From assembly GCF_002879535.1 (NCBI RefSeq), contig NZ_PNOT02000085.1:1-50825 (forward strand): a DNA stretch of 50,825 nucleotides. Direction: 5' to 3'. Of the stretch, positions 43,216 through 50,825 are shown piece by piece. The notes under the pieces were generated by a model. That model was not told where the DNA came from. It made no database searches and saw nothing but the letters and a program-made list of their open reading frames with translations. The stretch's first letter is position 1; each line of letters opens with the position of its first letter. The position numbers and the translations under genes were made by a program. The stretch comes from Mesorhizobium intechi (GTDB taxonomy: Bacteria; Pseudomonadota; Alphaproteobacteria; Rhizobiales; Rhizobiaceae).

Positions 43216-44181
43216 TTAAGTTGCATTAGCAACAAGTGTTTGGATCGTGGTTTCGAGATTGTCACCGGGGCGCAATCTGCGCCATTCGGGCCCCAGCTGG
43301 TGGCGAAACCAGGTCGCCTGTCGCTTGGCGTATTGGCGGGTTGCAATCTTGGCGCGCTCGATCGCTTCGGGAAAGCTCAACTCTCCAGCCATCGCCGCCT
43401 GCAGGTCGCGAACACCGATCGCCTTCATCGCCGGCAGATCCGGATCAAGGCGAAGGGCAGCAAGCTGCCTGACTTCCTCCAGGGCGCCCCGCTCCAGCAT
43501 CTGATCGAAGCGCCTTTCGATGCGATCGACCAGCGCGGCCCGATCCGGCTCGATGACCAGGAAATGTGCCGTTCGCCTGTCGACGAGCGGCCGGCCGCGC
43601 TCCGCCTGCCATTCCAGGATCGATCGGCCGGAGGCGTCGAGCACTTCGAGCGCCCGCACGATGCGCTGGCTGTCGGTAGGCTTGAGCTGCATGGCGGCTC
43701 TCGAATCCTCGCGCAGCAGCAGGCTGTGCAGCTTGACCGCGCCTTGCTCTTTCAGCTCGTAGCGCCAGCGGTCGCGGATGCGCGGCGCAATGTCAGGCAT
43801 TTCCGAAATACCCTCGGCCAGCGCGCGAAAATAGAGGCCGGTGCCGCCGACGAAGACCGGTCGTCGCGACAGTTCGCCATCGTCAATGAGTTTCATTACG
43901 TCGCGCAGCCACGCGCCCGTCGAATAGGCGGTACCTGGATGGACGTGGCCGTAGAGAAAATGCGGCACACGTGCGAGGTCGGCCGCTTCCGGCCGGGCGG
44001 TCAGCACGTCGAGCACCGAATAGCCTTGCATGGAATCGGTGTTGACGATGACGCCGCCCGCGCGTTCGGCCAGGTCGAGCGCCAATGCCGACTTGCCGCT
44101 GGCGGTCGGCCCGGCTATCAGGATCGCGTTCTTCACGCGGCCTTCGCCCGCTTCCGTGCCGGAATTCTCGATGCCGCTCAT
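43216..44181 (-). CDS. miaA: tRNA dimethylallyltransferase
   Basis: MiaA adds a dimethylallyl group to A37 of tRNAs that read codons starting with U. The P-loop is GPTASGKSALALDLAERAGG; other motifs are NTDSMQGYSVLDVLTARP, GHVHPGTAYSTGAWLRD, FVGGTGLYFRAL, RRPL-like substitutions and AIGVRDLQAAM with IATRQYAKRQATWFRHQ. The length is 321 residues from ATG 44181, but this overlaps the serB start by 11 bp. GTG at 44136, after GAAGG, gives VKNAILIAGPTASGKS, a more usual N-terminus of 306 residues. Both are plausible. Confidence 0.94.
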   Translation of the reverse strand: MSGIENSGTEAGEGRVKNAILIAGPTASGKSALALDLAERAGGVIVNTDSMQGYSVLDVLTARPEAADLARVPHFLYGHVHPGTAYSTGAWLRDVMKLIDDGELSRRPVFVGGTGLYFRALAEGISEMPDIAPRIRDRWRYELKEQGAVKLHSLLLREDSRAAMQLKPTDSQRIVRALEVLDASGRSILEWQAERGRPLVDRRTAHFLVIEPDRAALVDRIERRFDQMLERGALEEVRQLAALRLDPDLPAMKAIGVRDLQAAMAGELSFPEAIERAKIATRQYAKRQATWFRHQLGPEWRRLRPGDNLETTIQTLVANAT

Positions 44182-45058
44182 TGCCACGCTTGTTTCCCGT
44201 CCCGCCGACCGCGCTCTATCACCGTCGCTTGCGAATATGGCCTCACGATCGGTGGGCGCAAGCGGTGTCGTCTGGCTGGCCGAAGGCATTGCCTGCGATC
44301 TTGTCCTGCCGCAAGAGGCTGACGCCGCAAGTACCACGGCTGCCCTGCGCTCCCAATTGGCCGCGGAACCGGTCGATGTGATCGTCCAGCAGACCGAAAC
44401 GCGTCGCAAGAAAATCCTCATCGCCGACATGGATTCGACGATGATCGACCAGGAATGCATCGACGAGCTGGCCGACGAGATCGGCGTCAAGGAGCACGTC
44501 GCGTCGATCACCGCGCGATCGATGAACGGCGAGATCGCCTTCGAACCGGCCCTGCGCGAACGCGTCGCGCTGTTGAAGGGGCTCGATGCCGGCGTCGTCG
44601 ACCGCATCGTCGCCAATCGGCTGACATTGGCCTCGGGCGGCCGCGCGCTGGTCCAGACCATGCGCGCCAACGGTGCCTGGGCCGCACTCGTCTCGGGCGG
44701 CTTCGAGGTCTTCACGACGCGCATCGCGGCCATGCTCGGCTTTCAGGAGAACCGCGCCAACCGCCTGCTCGAACAGGATGGACGTTTCACCGGCCTGGTC
44801 GGCGAGCCGATCCTCGGCAGAGCCGCCAAGGCAGACGCACTGCTCGAGATTTCGACGCGCCTTGGCCTGACACCCGCCGACGCTATCGCTGTCGGCGACG
44901 GCGCCAATGATCTCGACATGATCCGTCTCGCCGGCACCGGTGTGGCGCTTCACGCCAAGCCGACCGTGGCGTCGCAGGCGAAGGTCCGCATCGACCATGG
45001 CGACCTGACGGCCTTGCTCTATCTGCAGGGCTATCGCCAGGAGGAGTTTGTCCAGTGA
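44171..45058 (+). CDS. serB: Phosphoserine phosphatase
   Basis: SerB hydrolyses O-phosphoserine in the last step of serine synthesis. The 295-residue HAD-family protein has the nucleophile motif LIADMDSTMIDQE (Asp86, Asp88), motif II in ALVSGGF, the Lys in AAKADAL and motif IV VGDGANDLDMI. The N-terminal segment MPLIATLVSRPADRALSP is typical of Rhizobiales SerB, which supports the ATG at 44171 despite a weak ribosome site and the overlap with divergent miaA. The stop overlaps the acetyltransferase start (GTGA). Confidence 0.95.
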   Translation: MPLIATLVSRPADRALSPSLANMASRSVGASGVVWLAEGIACDLVLPQEADAASTTAALRSQLAAEPVDVIVQQTETRRKKILIADMDSTMIDQECIDELADEIGVKEHVASITARSMNGEIAFEPALRERVALLKGLDAGVVDRIVANRLTLASGGRALVQTMRANGAWAALVSGGFEVFTTRIAAMLGFQENRANRLLEQDGRFTGLVGEPILGRAAKADALLEISTRLGLTPADAIAVGDGANDLDMIRLAGTGVALHAKPTVASQAKVRIDHGDLTALLYLQGYRQEEFVQ

Positions 45059-45627
45059 AGCCAATGCGCACCGAGCGCCTGATCCTGCGCAACTGGGAAG
45101 ACCGCGACCGCGAGCTCTTCCATCGCGTCAACTCCGACGAGCGCGTCATGGAATTCTTCCCGTTCCGCCGTGACCGTGCCGCGGCGGACGCCAAGATGGA
45201 CGAATTCCGCGCCTGGGTCGACGAGGACGGCTATGGTTTCGCCGCGACCGAGATTGCCGCGACCGGCGAATGCATCGGCTTCGTCGGTCTCCTCGATACC
45301 GATCATGTGCCGTCCTTGCCGACAGGGACGATCGAGATCGGCTGGCGGCTGGCACCCGAATTCTGGGGCAAGGGCTATGTCACCGAGGCCGCCGAGGCAT
45401 GGCTTACCTATGGTTTCGAGACACTGGGCCTCGGCGAGATCGTCTCCTTCGCCGTCGCGGAAAACCACCGCTCGACCGCCGTCATGAAACGCCTTGGCAT
45501 GACAGCCGATCCCTCGGCCGACTTCGACCATCCCGGCATTCCCGACAGCCATCCCGCGCTCAAGCGGCATGTGCTCTATCGGCTTTCGCGAAGCGACTGG
45601 CAGGCAAGAAAAAAGGCGGCCGGTTAG
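45055..45627 (+). CDS. GNAT family N-acetyltransferase (RimJ/RimL-like)
   Basis: This 190-residue protein has the RimJ/RimL-type GNAT pattern: RTERLILRNWEDRDRELFHRVNSDE at the start, then CIGFVGL, IEIGWRLAPEFWGKGYVTEAAEAWLTYGFE (acetyl-CoA site) and VAENHRSTAVMKRLGM. The acceptor may be a protein N-terminus or a small molecule; it cannot be read from the sequence. GTG at 45055 overlaps the serB stop and follows GGAGGAG by 7 bases; an ATG three codons later is the alternative. Its stop codon lies in the loop of a strong terminator. Confidence 0.9.
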   Translation: MKPMRTERLILRNWEDRDRELFHRVNSDERVMEFFPFRRDRAAADAKMDEFRAWVDEDGYGFAATEIAATGECIGFVGLLDTDHVPSLPTGTIEIGWRLAPEFWGKGYVTEAAEAWLTYGFETLGLGEIVSFAVAENHRSTAVMKRLGMTADPSADFDHPGIPDSHPALKRHVLYRLSRSDWQARKKAAG

Positions 45628-45638
45628 CCGCCTTTTTT
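45609..45638. terminator. Bidirectional intrinsic terminator between GNAT gene and degP
   Basis: AAAAAAGGCGGC (45609-45620), loop CGGTTA and GCCGCCTTTTTT (45627-45638) form a perfect 12-bp stem, with A-run and T-run serving both strands. The acetyltransferase stop TAG at 45625-45627 straddles the loop and stem. Confidence 0.95.
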
Positions 45639-45658
45639 CAAATCGCCGGATTGAAATC

Positions 45659-47173
45659 TCAATCCATCCGGATCGTCACGAAGCGCAACTCGCCGGTCTT
45701 CGACGCCAGCATCAAGAGCGCGTTCTTGCGGCCCTGCTCCTTCAGCGCGCCGATCCGGTCCATGACGTCCTTGGGTGTGGCGACCGATTCCTGCGCGATC
45801 TCGGTGATCACTTCGCCGGGCTGGATGCCACGCTCGGCGGCGGCCGAGTCCTTGGCCACATCGGTGACGACGACGCCGGAGACATCGGCGGCGATGCTGA
45901 ACTTCTTGCGCGTCTCGTCATTGAGCTCGCCGACGGTCATGCCGAGCACCGAGGCGGTTGAAACGGCCGGAGCCTTGTTGCCCTTGTCCTGGTCGGTGTT
46001 GCCGTTCTCGCCGCTCGCAAGCTTCTCGCCATCCTCGAGCCGGCCGAGCGTCACCTTCACCGTCTGCTCGACGCCCTTGCGCACGATCAGCACGTCGACA
46101 GCCTTGCCGACGGGGCTTTCCGCAACGACGCGCGGCAGGTCGCGCATTTCATGGATGTCCTTGCCGTCGAACTTGAGGATGACGTCACCGGCCTGGATGG
46201 TGCCGTTGTCGACCGGGCCGCCCTTGATGACGCCGGCGACCAGCGCGCCCTTGGCGGTCGCCATGCCGAGGCTTTCGGCGATGTCGTCCGTCACCGGCTG
46301 GATGCGCACGCCGAGCCAGCCGCGCCGCGTCTCGCCAAATTGGCGCAACTGGTCGACGACGCCCGCGGCAAGCTGCGAGGGAATGGAGAACCCAATGCCG
46401 ATCGAGCCGCCGGACGGCGAAATGATCGCGGTGTTGATGCCGATGACTTCGCCGGCGCTGTTGAACAGCGGTCCGCCCGAATTGCCACGATTGATCGCCG
46501 CATCAGTCTGGATGAAATCGTCATAGGGGCCGGAATTGATGTCGCGGTTGCGCGCCGAGACGATGCCGACCGTCACCGTGCCGCCGAGGCCGAACGGATT
46601 GCCGACCGCCATCACCCAGTCGCCGACGCGCATCTTGGTGGAATCGCCGAACTTCACCGCCGTCAGCTTGTGGCCTTTCGGATCGACCTTCAGCACCGCG
46701 ACGTCGGTCTTGGTGTCCGTGCCGACCAGCGTCGCCTTCAGCGTCACGCCATCCGAGAAATTGACCTCGATGTCGTCGGCGTCGGCGATCACGTGGTTGT
46801 TGGTGACGACGATGCCTTGCTCGGCGTCGATGACGAAACCGGATCCCAGCGACTGCACTTTCTGCGCGCTATTGTCCTTGTCGCCGCCACGGTTCTTGAA
46901 GAAATCGTCGAAGAAGTCCTGGAACGGCGAGCCCTCGGGAAGCTGCGGCATCGGCACCGCGCCTGGTCCCTCCGTGCCCTTCACCGTCTGCGAAGTCGAG
47001 ATGTTGACCACCGCCCCGAGCACGCCCTGCGCCAGGTCAGCCACCGAAGCAGGCCCATCGGCCGCGAAGGTCGGCGTCACGAAGGACGGGGCGGCGACGG
47101 TGCCGACGAGAAGCGCTGCCGTGCCGGCGATCAATGTCCGCCGTGCCGCGCGCAAAAGGAGTGTGGATGTCAT
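45659..47173 (-). CDS. degP: Do-like periplasmic serine protease
   Basis: This 504-residue HtrA-family protease/chaperone has a signal peptide (LIAGTAALLVGTVAAPSFVTPTFA), a trypsin-like domain with catalytic His127 (NNHVIADADD), Asp157 (TDVAVLKVD) and Ser232 (GNSGGPLFN), and two PDZ domains (about 285-370 and 410-500). It degrades or refolds misfolded periplasmic proteins. The linker between the PDZ domains is charged and Asn/Asp/Lys-rich. GGGAGG lies 8 bases before the ATG at 47173. It follows DUF2065, hflC and hflK on the same strand; the 149-bp gap in front has two inverted repeats and may hold its own stress promoter. Confidence 0.96.
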   Translation of the reverse strand: MTSTLLLRAARRTLIAGTAALLVGTVAAPSFVTPTFAADGPASVADLAQGVLGAVVNISTSQTVKGTEGPGAVPMPQLPEGSPFQDFFDDFFKNRGGDKDNSAQKVQSLGSGFVIDAEQGIVVTNNHVIADADDIEVNFSDGVTLKATLVGTDTKTDVAVLKVDPKGHKLTAVKFGDSTKMRVGDWVMAVGNPFGLGGTVTVGIVSARNRDINSGPYDDFIQTDAAINRGNSGGPLFNSAGEVIGINTAIISPSGGSIGIGFSIPSQLAAGVVDQLRQFGETRRGWLGVRIQPVTDDIAESLGMATAKGALVAGVIKGGPVDNGTIQAGDVILKFDGKDIHEMRDLPRVVAESPVGKAVDVLIVRKGVEQTVKVTLGRLEDGEKLASGENGNTDQDKGNKAPAVSTASVLGMTVGELNDETRKKFSIAADVSGVVVTDVAKDSAAAERGIQPGEVITEIAQESVATPKDVMDRIGALKEQGRKNALLMLASKTGELRFVTIRMD

Positions 47174-47205
47174 CGAGAAGCCTCCCGGTCTTTCTGAAAG
47201 AGAAA

Positions 47206-47233
47206 GCGCAACGGCGAAAACACCGCGTTGCGC
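47206..47233. repeat. 8-bp inverted repeat in degP 5' region
   Basis: GCGCAACG at 47206-47213 and CGTTGCGC at 47226-47233 can form a hairpin with a 12-base loop, 33-60 bp before the degP ATG. It may be in the mRNA leader. No T-run follows on the minus strand. Confidence 0.4.
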
Positions 47234-47279
47234 TATGTTGGCAAAAAATACGGCACGTTTGCGGCTACGACTATCGGCA

Positions 47280-47293
47280 GAGGATTAATCCTC
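47280..47293. promoter_or_regulatory. Perfect 14-bp palindrome GAGGATTAATCCTC upstream of degP
   Basis: It lies 107 bp before the degP start and 30 bp after the DUF2065 gene. It is a candidate operator for a stress regulator of degP; the identity of the protein is unknown. Confidence 0.4.
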
Positions 47294-47322
47294 CGTTTTG
47301 CCGCGGACGAAAAACGGCCATC

Positions 47323-47511
47323 TCATCCGCCCCGCACCAGCCAGACGATGCCGACACCGATGGCGATCGCGACCAGCCCCGCGATCCGCAATGCGTTCTC
47401 CGGCATCGACAGCACCTCGCCGGCGAGCTTTCTCGCGACGCCGGGAAAGCCGCCATAGACCAGGCCCTCTATGACAAGGACCAGGCCTATCGCCGCGAAA
47501 AAGTCCTGCAC
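47323..47511 (-). CDS. DUF2065 family small membrane protein
   Basis: This 62-residue protein has two hydrophobic helices (about 4-20 and 40-58) separated by PGVARKLAGEVLSMPENALR, the pattern of DUF2065 proteins. The family is regularly encoded beside hflC in proteobacteria; its function is unknown, and a role with the HflKC-FtsH complex is inferred from position only. It begins 3 bp after the hflC stop, so it is in the same transcript. Confidence 0.85.
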   Translation of the reverse strand: MQDFFAAIGLVLVIEGLVYGGFPGVARKLAGEVLSMPENALRIAGLVAIAIGVGIVWLVRGG

Positions 47512-47514
47512 CCG

Positions 47515-48480
47515 CTATTTCTGGCCGGTGCTGGGTTGTGTCGTTGGCGCGGCGGGCGCCGTTGCCGGTGCGGCGGGCGCCGCCGGTTTCGCCGGCGCTT
47601 CCTTGCCATCGGGATCGCGGAAGTAGCGGAAGAACTCCGAACTCGGCGACAGCACCATGGTCGTCCCGGTATTGTCCAGCGCCGTGCCGTAGGCATTCAT
47701 CGACCGGTAGAAGTCGAAGAAGGCCGGGTCCCGCTTGTATGCGTCCGCGAAGGTCGCGCTGCGCTGGGCTTCGCCCTCGCCGCGCAATATCTCGGACTCC
47801 TTCTGCGCCTCGGCAACGATCTCGACCACTTCACGATCGGCGCGTGCCGTGATGCGCTGTGCCGCCTCGTTGCCGCGTGCCCTAAGCCGGGCGGCCTCGG
47901 CCAGACGTTCGGCCTTCATGCGGTCATAGGTCTGCTGTGAAACCTCGGCCGTGAGGTCGGTCCGGCGGATGCGGACATCCTCGATCTGCAGGCCAAGCGA
48001 GGTGGCGTCGGGCCGAAGTTGATCGCGCACCTCACGCATCATCACGGCACGCTGTTCCGAGAGTGCCGCCTCGAAGTCGCGCAAGCCGTAGACGCGGCGC
48101 AAGGCAGCATCGAGACGCGTCCTCAGCCGCGCCTCGGCCAGTTCGATCTGACCGGACACGGCGGCACGGAAGACGCGCGGATCAGAGATGCGATAGGCGA
48201 TGAAGGCATCGACCTCATAGAACTTGCCGCCAGACACCTGGACGCGGATATTGTCGAGGTCGAAACGCAGCACCCTGTTTTCGATCAGCTGCACCGTATC
48301 GGCGTCGAAGAACGAGAACGGCGCCTTGAAATAGATGCCGGGCTCGCTCTTGACGTCGACGATCTCGCCGAACCTCAACACCAGCGCCTGCTGGCGGGCA
48401 TTGACCACGAAGACCGAGGAATAGATCAGGAAAAGGACAACCGCCGCGATGACGACGAAAATGGGAAGACGGTTGGACAT
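47515..48480 (-). CDS. hflC: HflC, SPFH-domain FtsH modulator
   Basis: HflC forms a large inner-membrane cage with HflK around the FtsH protease and moderates its activity. The 321-residue protein has one N-terminal membrane helix (LPIFVVIAAVVLFLIYSSVFVV), an SPFH/band-7 domain (QALVLRFGEIV to RTDLTAEVSQQTYDRMKAERLAEAARL) and a long coiled coil with AEAQKESEILRGEGEAQR. The C-terminal tail is Ala/Pro-rich (KPAAPAAPATAPAAPTTQ). The ATG at 48480 overlaps the hflK stop by one base (TGATG), indicating coupled translation and a fixed subunit ratio. Confidence 0.95.
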   Translation of the reverse strand: MSNRLPIFVVIAAVVLFLIYSSVFVVNARQQALVLRFGEIVDVKSEPGIYFKAPFSFFDADTVQLIENRVLRFDLDNIRVQVSGGKFYEVDAFIAYRISDPRVFRAAVSGQIELAEARLRTRLDAALRRVYGLRDFEAALSEQRAVMMREVRDQLRPDATSLGLQIEDVRIRRTDLTAEVSQQTYDRMKAERLAEAARLRARGNEAAQRITARADREVVEIVAEAQKESEILRGEGEAQRSATFADAYKRDPAFFDFYRSMNAYGTALDNTGTTMVLSPSSEFFRYFRDPDGKEAPAKPAAPAAPATAPAAPTTQPSTGQK

Positions 48481-49595
48481 CACTGGGTACCTCCCGTGTT
48501 CACGGCAGGCGCGGCCGGGGCCGGCGGTTTCGGCTGCAATGCCGGCAGCGGCAGATAGGGCACGACACCTTGTCCGTTGCCCTGCTCAACGATGACCTTG
48601 CCTGAGTCCTTCAGAACCTTCTCCATGGTTTCGAGATAGAGGCGTTTGCGGGTTACATCCGGCGCCTTGGCATATTCGTCATAGACCGAGATGAAGCGCT
48701 GGGCCTCACCCTCCGCTTCCTGCACCACGCGGTTCTTGTAGGCGGCCGCGTCTTCGCGGATCTGTGCCGCCTCGCCGCGCGCCTGGCCGAGCTTCTGGTT
48801 GGAATACTGGTTGGCCTGCTCGACGAACTTGTCCTCGTCCTGCTCGGCACGCTGCACCTCGTCAAACGCATCGGCCACTTCGCGTGGCGGCGCTGCATCC
48901 TCGATCGATACGGCGTTGACGTTGAGACCGGCCTTGTAGCCGTCCAGCGTCGACTGGATGATTTCGCGCACCGACGCCGCTATGCCCTGGCGGTCATCGC
49001 GGAAGATGTCCTGTGCGGGCCGGCGGCCGACGGCTTCACGCATGGCGCTTTCGGCAACCTGCCGCAGCATGCCGTCCGGATCCGAGACGTCGAACAGATA
49101 GGCCCGGGGATCGGAGACCTGGTAGGCCACCGAAAACTGCACGTTGACGATGTTCTGGTCGCCCGACAGCATCAGACCGTTGCCGCTGGTGTTGCCGCCG
49201 CCAATGTCGACAAGCTGCTCGGAAATCTTGGCCGTCTCGACGGTTTCTAGCGGCCACCAATGGAAATGCAGGCCAGGTTGCGAGAGTTGGGGCTTCGGCT
49301 TGCCGAAACGCAGTTCGACGGCGACCTCGTCGGGCTGCACCGTATAGACAGCCTGGAATGCCCACAGAACGACCAGCACCGCGGCGATCAGCCCGAACAC
49401 TGCCGGACTGGCGCCGCCGCCGCCGGGCAGAGCGCGCCGCAGCCGGTCCTGGCCGCGGCGGATAATGTCTTCGAGGTCCGGGGGCGACCCCTGCGGGCCG
49501 CTTGGCCCCTTTGGCCCCTGCCCCCAGGGCCCCTGATTGTTACCGCCGCCGCCCCACGGGCCGCCGCCTCCGCCACTCTTGTCGTTCCAGGGCAT
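48480..49595 (-). CDS. hflK: HflK, SPFH-domain FtsH modulator
   Basis: This 371-residue partner of HflC begins MPWNDKSGGGGGPWGGGG, the Gly/Pro/Trp-rich cytoplasmic N-terminus typical of HflK. The membrane helix (FGLIAAVLVVLWAFQAVYTV) follows, then an SPFH domain (VELRFGKPKPQLSQPGLHFHWWPLETV), a helical stalk and AQRFISVYDEYAKAPDVTRKRLYLETMEKVL. The start at 49595 was chosen for this motif; the open frame upstream has no similarity. It is the first gene of the hflK-hflC-DUF2065 unit and has a plausible promoter 65-93 bp upstream. Confidence 0.95.
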   Translation of the reverse strand: MPWNDKSGGGGGPWGGGGNNQGPWGQGPKGPSGPQGSPPDLEDIIRRGQDRLRRALPGGGGASPAVFGLIAAVLVVLWAFQAVYTVQPDEVAVELRFGKPKPQLSQPGLHFHWWPLETVETAKISEQLVDIGGGNTSGNGLMLSGDQNIVNVQFSVAYQVSDPRAYLFDVSDPDGMLRQVAESAMREAVGRRPAQDIFRDDRQGIAASVREIIQSTLDGYKAGLNVNAVSIEDAAPPREVADAFDEVQRAEQDEDKFVEQANQYSNQKLGQARGEAAQIREDAAAYKNRVVQEAEGEAQRFISVYDEYAKAPDVTRKRLYLETMEKVLKDSGKVIVEQGNGQGVVPYLPLPALQPKPPAPAAPAVNTGGTQ

Positions 49596-49659
49596 GAATG
49601 TCCTTTCGCTTGGAATTCCCTCAAGCGCCGGAGTTACGGCGCAAATCCAGTGTTGTTCT

Positions 49660-49688
49660 TCTATAGGGACGCCACCGCACGCTTTCAA
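49660..49688 (-). promoter_or_regulatory. Predicted promoter upstream of hflK
   Basis: On the minus strand TTGAAA (49688-49683) and TATAGA (49665-49660) are separated by 17 bases, placing the transcript start near 49653 and a leader of about 58 bases. The GTTGAA...CCCTATAG pattern is also somewhat like RpoH heat-shock promoters, which would fit the gene's role. Confidence 0.42.
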
Positions 49689-49763
49689 CGCGATGCGCCG
49701 CCGACATCATCCGTTTTGGGCCGGTAGCGACCCTTTGTCGTCCTTCAATGCACTTTTTGTCTG

Positions 49764-50282
49764 TCAAAGTATCGGGCGGCGGCGCTCATAGACCGAATAG
49801 CGTGTTGCGTGGCTGTCCTTTTCCCCGGCCGGAACCTCCTGCGAACTGACCACGCGCCATGTCTCGGCGTCGATCGGCGGGAAATGCGCGTCGCCATCGA
49901 CGGCGGCCAGCACATGGGTGACGTGCAGCCGGTCGGCCAGCGGCAGCGCCTGGGCATAGATCTGACCGCCGCCGATCACGCAGACCTCGTCGATGCCGGT
50001 CATGCAGCGTGCGCGCACCCTTGCCAGCTGAATCGCGGCCTCCAGCGTATGCGCCACCTCGACACCCTCGGCGCGCCAGCTCTTGTCGCGGGTGACGACG
50101 ATGTTGAGCCGGCCCGGCAGCGGACGGCCTATGCCTTCATAGGTTTTGCGGCCCATGATGATGGGCTTGCCCATCGTGTCGGCCTTGAAGCGCTTGAGAT
50201 CGGTGGAGAGCCGCCACGGCAGTCCGCCATCCCGCCCGATCACGCCGTTCTCGGCAATGGCGACGTAGATTGCCACACGCAT
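49764..50282 (-). CDS. folA: Dihydrofolate reductase
   Basis: FolA reduces dihydrofolate to tetrahydrofolate with NADPH. The 172-residue protein has AIAENGVIGRDGGLPWRLSTDLKRFKADT (the acidic active-site residue is Asp in STDLKRFK), PIIMGRKTYEGIGRPLPGRLNIVVTR and VIGGGQIYAQAL. This is the chromosomal type I enzyme and not a plasmid resistance form. Its ATG overlaps the stop of the DUF4424-like gene by one base (TGATG). No thyA gene is in the window, although it commonly precedes folA in relatives. It precedes hflK by 168 bp on the same strand, with no terminator visible. Confidence 0.96.
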   Translation of the reverse strand: MRVAIYVAIAENGVIGRDGGLPWRLSTDLKRFKADTMGKPIIMGRKTYEGIGRPLPGRLNIVVTRDKSWRAEGVEVAHTLEAAIQLARVRARCMTGIDEVCVIGGGQIYAQALPLADRLHVTHVLAAVDGDAHFPPIDAETWRVVSSQEVPAGEKDSHATRYSVYERRRPIL

Positions 50283-50825
50283 CAGTTCGCGTCCCCGCCA
50301 TTGCTGTCCGACGGTTCGAGCAGCAGGATATCGATGTCGTGCTCCGGGTAAAAATCGTTCGCGGTCATCTCGAAAGTCGTCGGCCCGACCTTTTTGACAT
50401 TGTCGCCGCAGAACGAGACCAGGGCTTTCGGATTGCCCTTGTCGACGGTCAGCTTGAACTTGCCGATGGTGCCCGCCGCCCAGTTGCCGCCGGTCGTCAG
50501 AATATAGGCGATGCGGCTTTCATAATATTTGGGATAGCCGTCCGGATTCGCCTTCGCCGCCTTGCGCACCGCGTTCTCGAACGTGTCGTCCATGCAGTAG
50601 CGGGTCTTGTATGCCGCATATTGCCCCTGGAACTGGCCGTCATAGAAGAAGCTGACCGACGACGTGCCGCCGACGCTCGGCTTGTAGCGGTGGGAAACGT
50701 GAACGTCCTTGTTGGCCGGAAAGGTCGAGCGCCACCAGTAGGTCGAGCGCAATTGCCAGAACGGCGCATAGCTGGATTTCATGCCGCTGCCGTCATCGGC
50801 GGTGTCCTCGATGATGATACCGCGG
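50282..50825 (-). CDS. DUF4424-like protein, 5' end outside window
   Basis: The frame is open to the window edge, so the N-terminus is missing; at least 180 residues are present. The visible part includes VSHRYKPSVGGTSSVSFFYDG, KTRYCMDDTFENAVRKA, YILTTGGNWAAGTIGKFKL and LVSFCGDNVKKVGPTTFEM, which resembles DUF4424 proteins, usually exported and of unknown function. An internal ATG at 50782 exists, but coding sequence continues upstream of it (EDTADDGSG before MKSS). The stop overlaps the folA start. Confidence 0.7.
   Translation of the reverse strand, partial: RGIIIEDTADDGSGMKSSYAPFWQLRSTYWWRSTFPANKDVHVSHRYKPSVGGTSSVSFFYDGQFQGQYAAYKTRYCMDDTFENAVRKAAKANPDGYPKYYESRIAYILTTGGNWAAGTIGKFKLTVDKGNPKALVSFCGDNVKKVGPTTFEMTANDFYPEHDIDILLLEPSDSNGGDAN

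Noticed and set aside
49764..50282. Acquired trimethoprim-resistance dfr gene
   Set aside because: Normal-length chromosomal DHFR in a host-like context, with no integron or transposon features.

Overview
The window reads as a stretch of alphaproteobacterial chromosome, most likely Mesorhizobium or a close relative in the Rhizobiales. The evidence is high-GC coding sequence on both strands with long antisense shadow frames, two kup potassium transporters in tandem, a BA14K-family exported protein, the hflK-hflC-DUF2065-degP block, and a Rhizobiales-type intergenic palindrome. No tRNA, rRNA, insertion sequence, prophage, integrase or CRISPR array was found. Most of it looks like core or long-resident chromosome rather than a recent island.

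Layout. 1-7.4 kb: a PhzF-like enzyme divergent from a MacA/MacB-type efflux system (adaptor, ATPase, permease), a small membrane protein, a Nudix hydrolase, an endonuclease/exonuclease/phosphatase-family protein and a BA14K protein. 7.4-10.9 kb: ilvC behind a TetR regulator, then a MarR regulator divergent from a Rieske ferredoxin and a glutathione S-transferase, with three operator-like repeats between them. 10.9-17.6 kb: a large exported TPR-CHAT protein, an FAD monooxygenase lacking an ordinary start codon, an HxlR regulator divergent from a QorB-like reductase across a perfect dyad, and a DFR-like reductase. 17.6-24.2 kb: two kup genes whose 3' ends are almost identical, pdxJ, a SpoIIAA-like protein and a RecD/Dda-like helicase.

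24.3-34.1 kb: a cobalt-type nitrile hydratase operon (alpha, beta, accessory protein), an RND efflux pair, a LysE-type exporter and ilvBN. Upstream of ilvB is a 16-codon leader peptide with consecutive Leu-Ile-Leu-Val codons and an intrinsic terminator, so the operon is probably controlled by attenuation. 34.3-40.1 kb: a SnoaL-FMO fusion monooxygenase, a two-gene phosphonate-degradation operon of TmpA/TmpB type with a divergent LysR regulator, and an XRE-cupin regulator. 40.2-50.8 kb: a HerA-like ATPase, a diguanylate cyclase, miaA divergent from serB, an acetyltransferase, the degP-DUF2065-hflC-hflK quality-control block, folA and the end of a DUF4424 gene cut by the window edge.

The parts most worth following up are the ilv attenuator, which may be leaderless and may release a small RNA; the recent homogenisation of the two Kup C-terminal domains; the TmpAB-LysR locus, where the HD protein carries every ligand position recalled for PhnZ; the triple MarR operator; and the exported TPR-CHAT protease-like protein. 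All calls come from reading the sequence and from remembered family knowledge. No database search was run.
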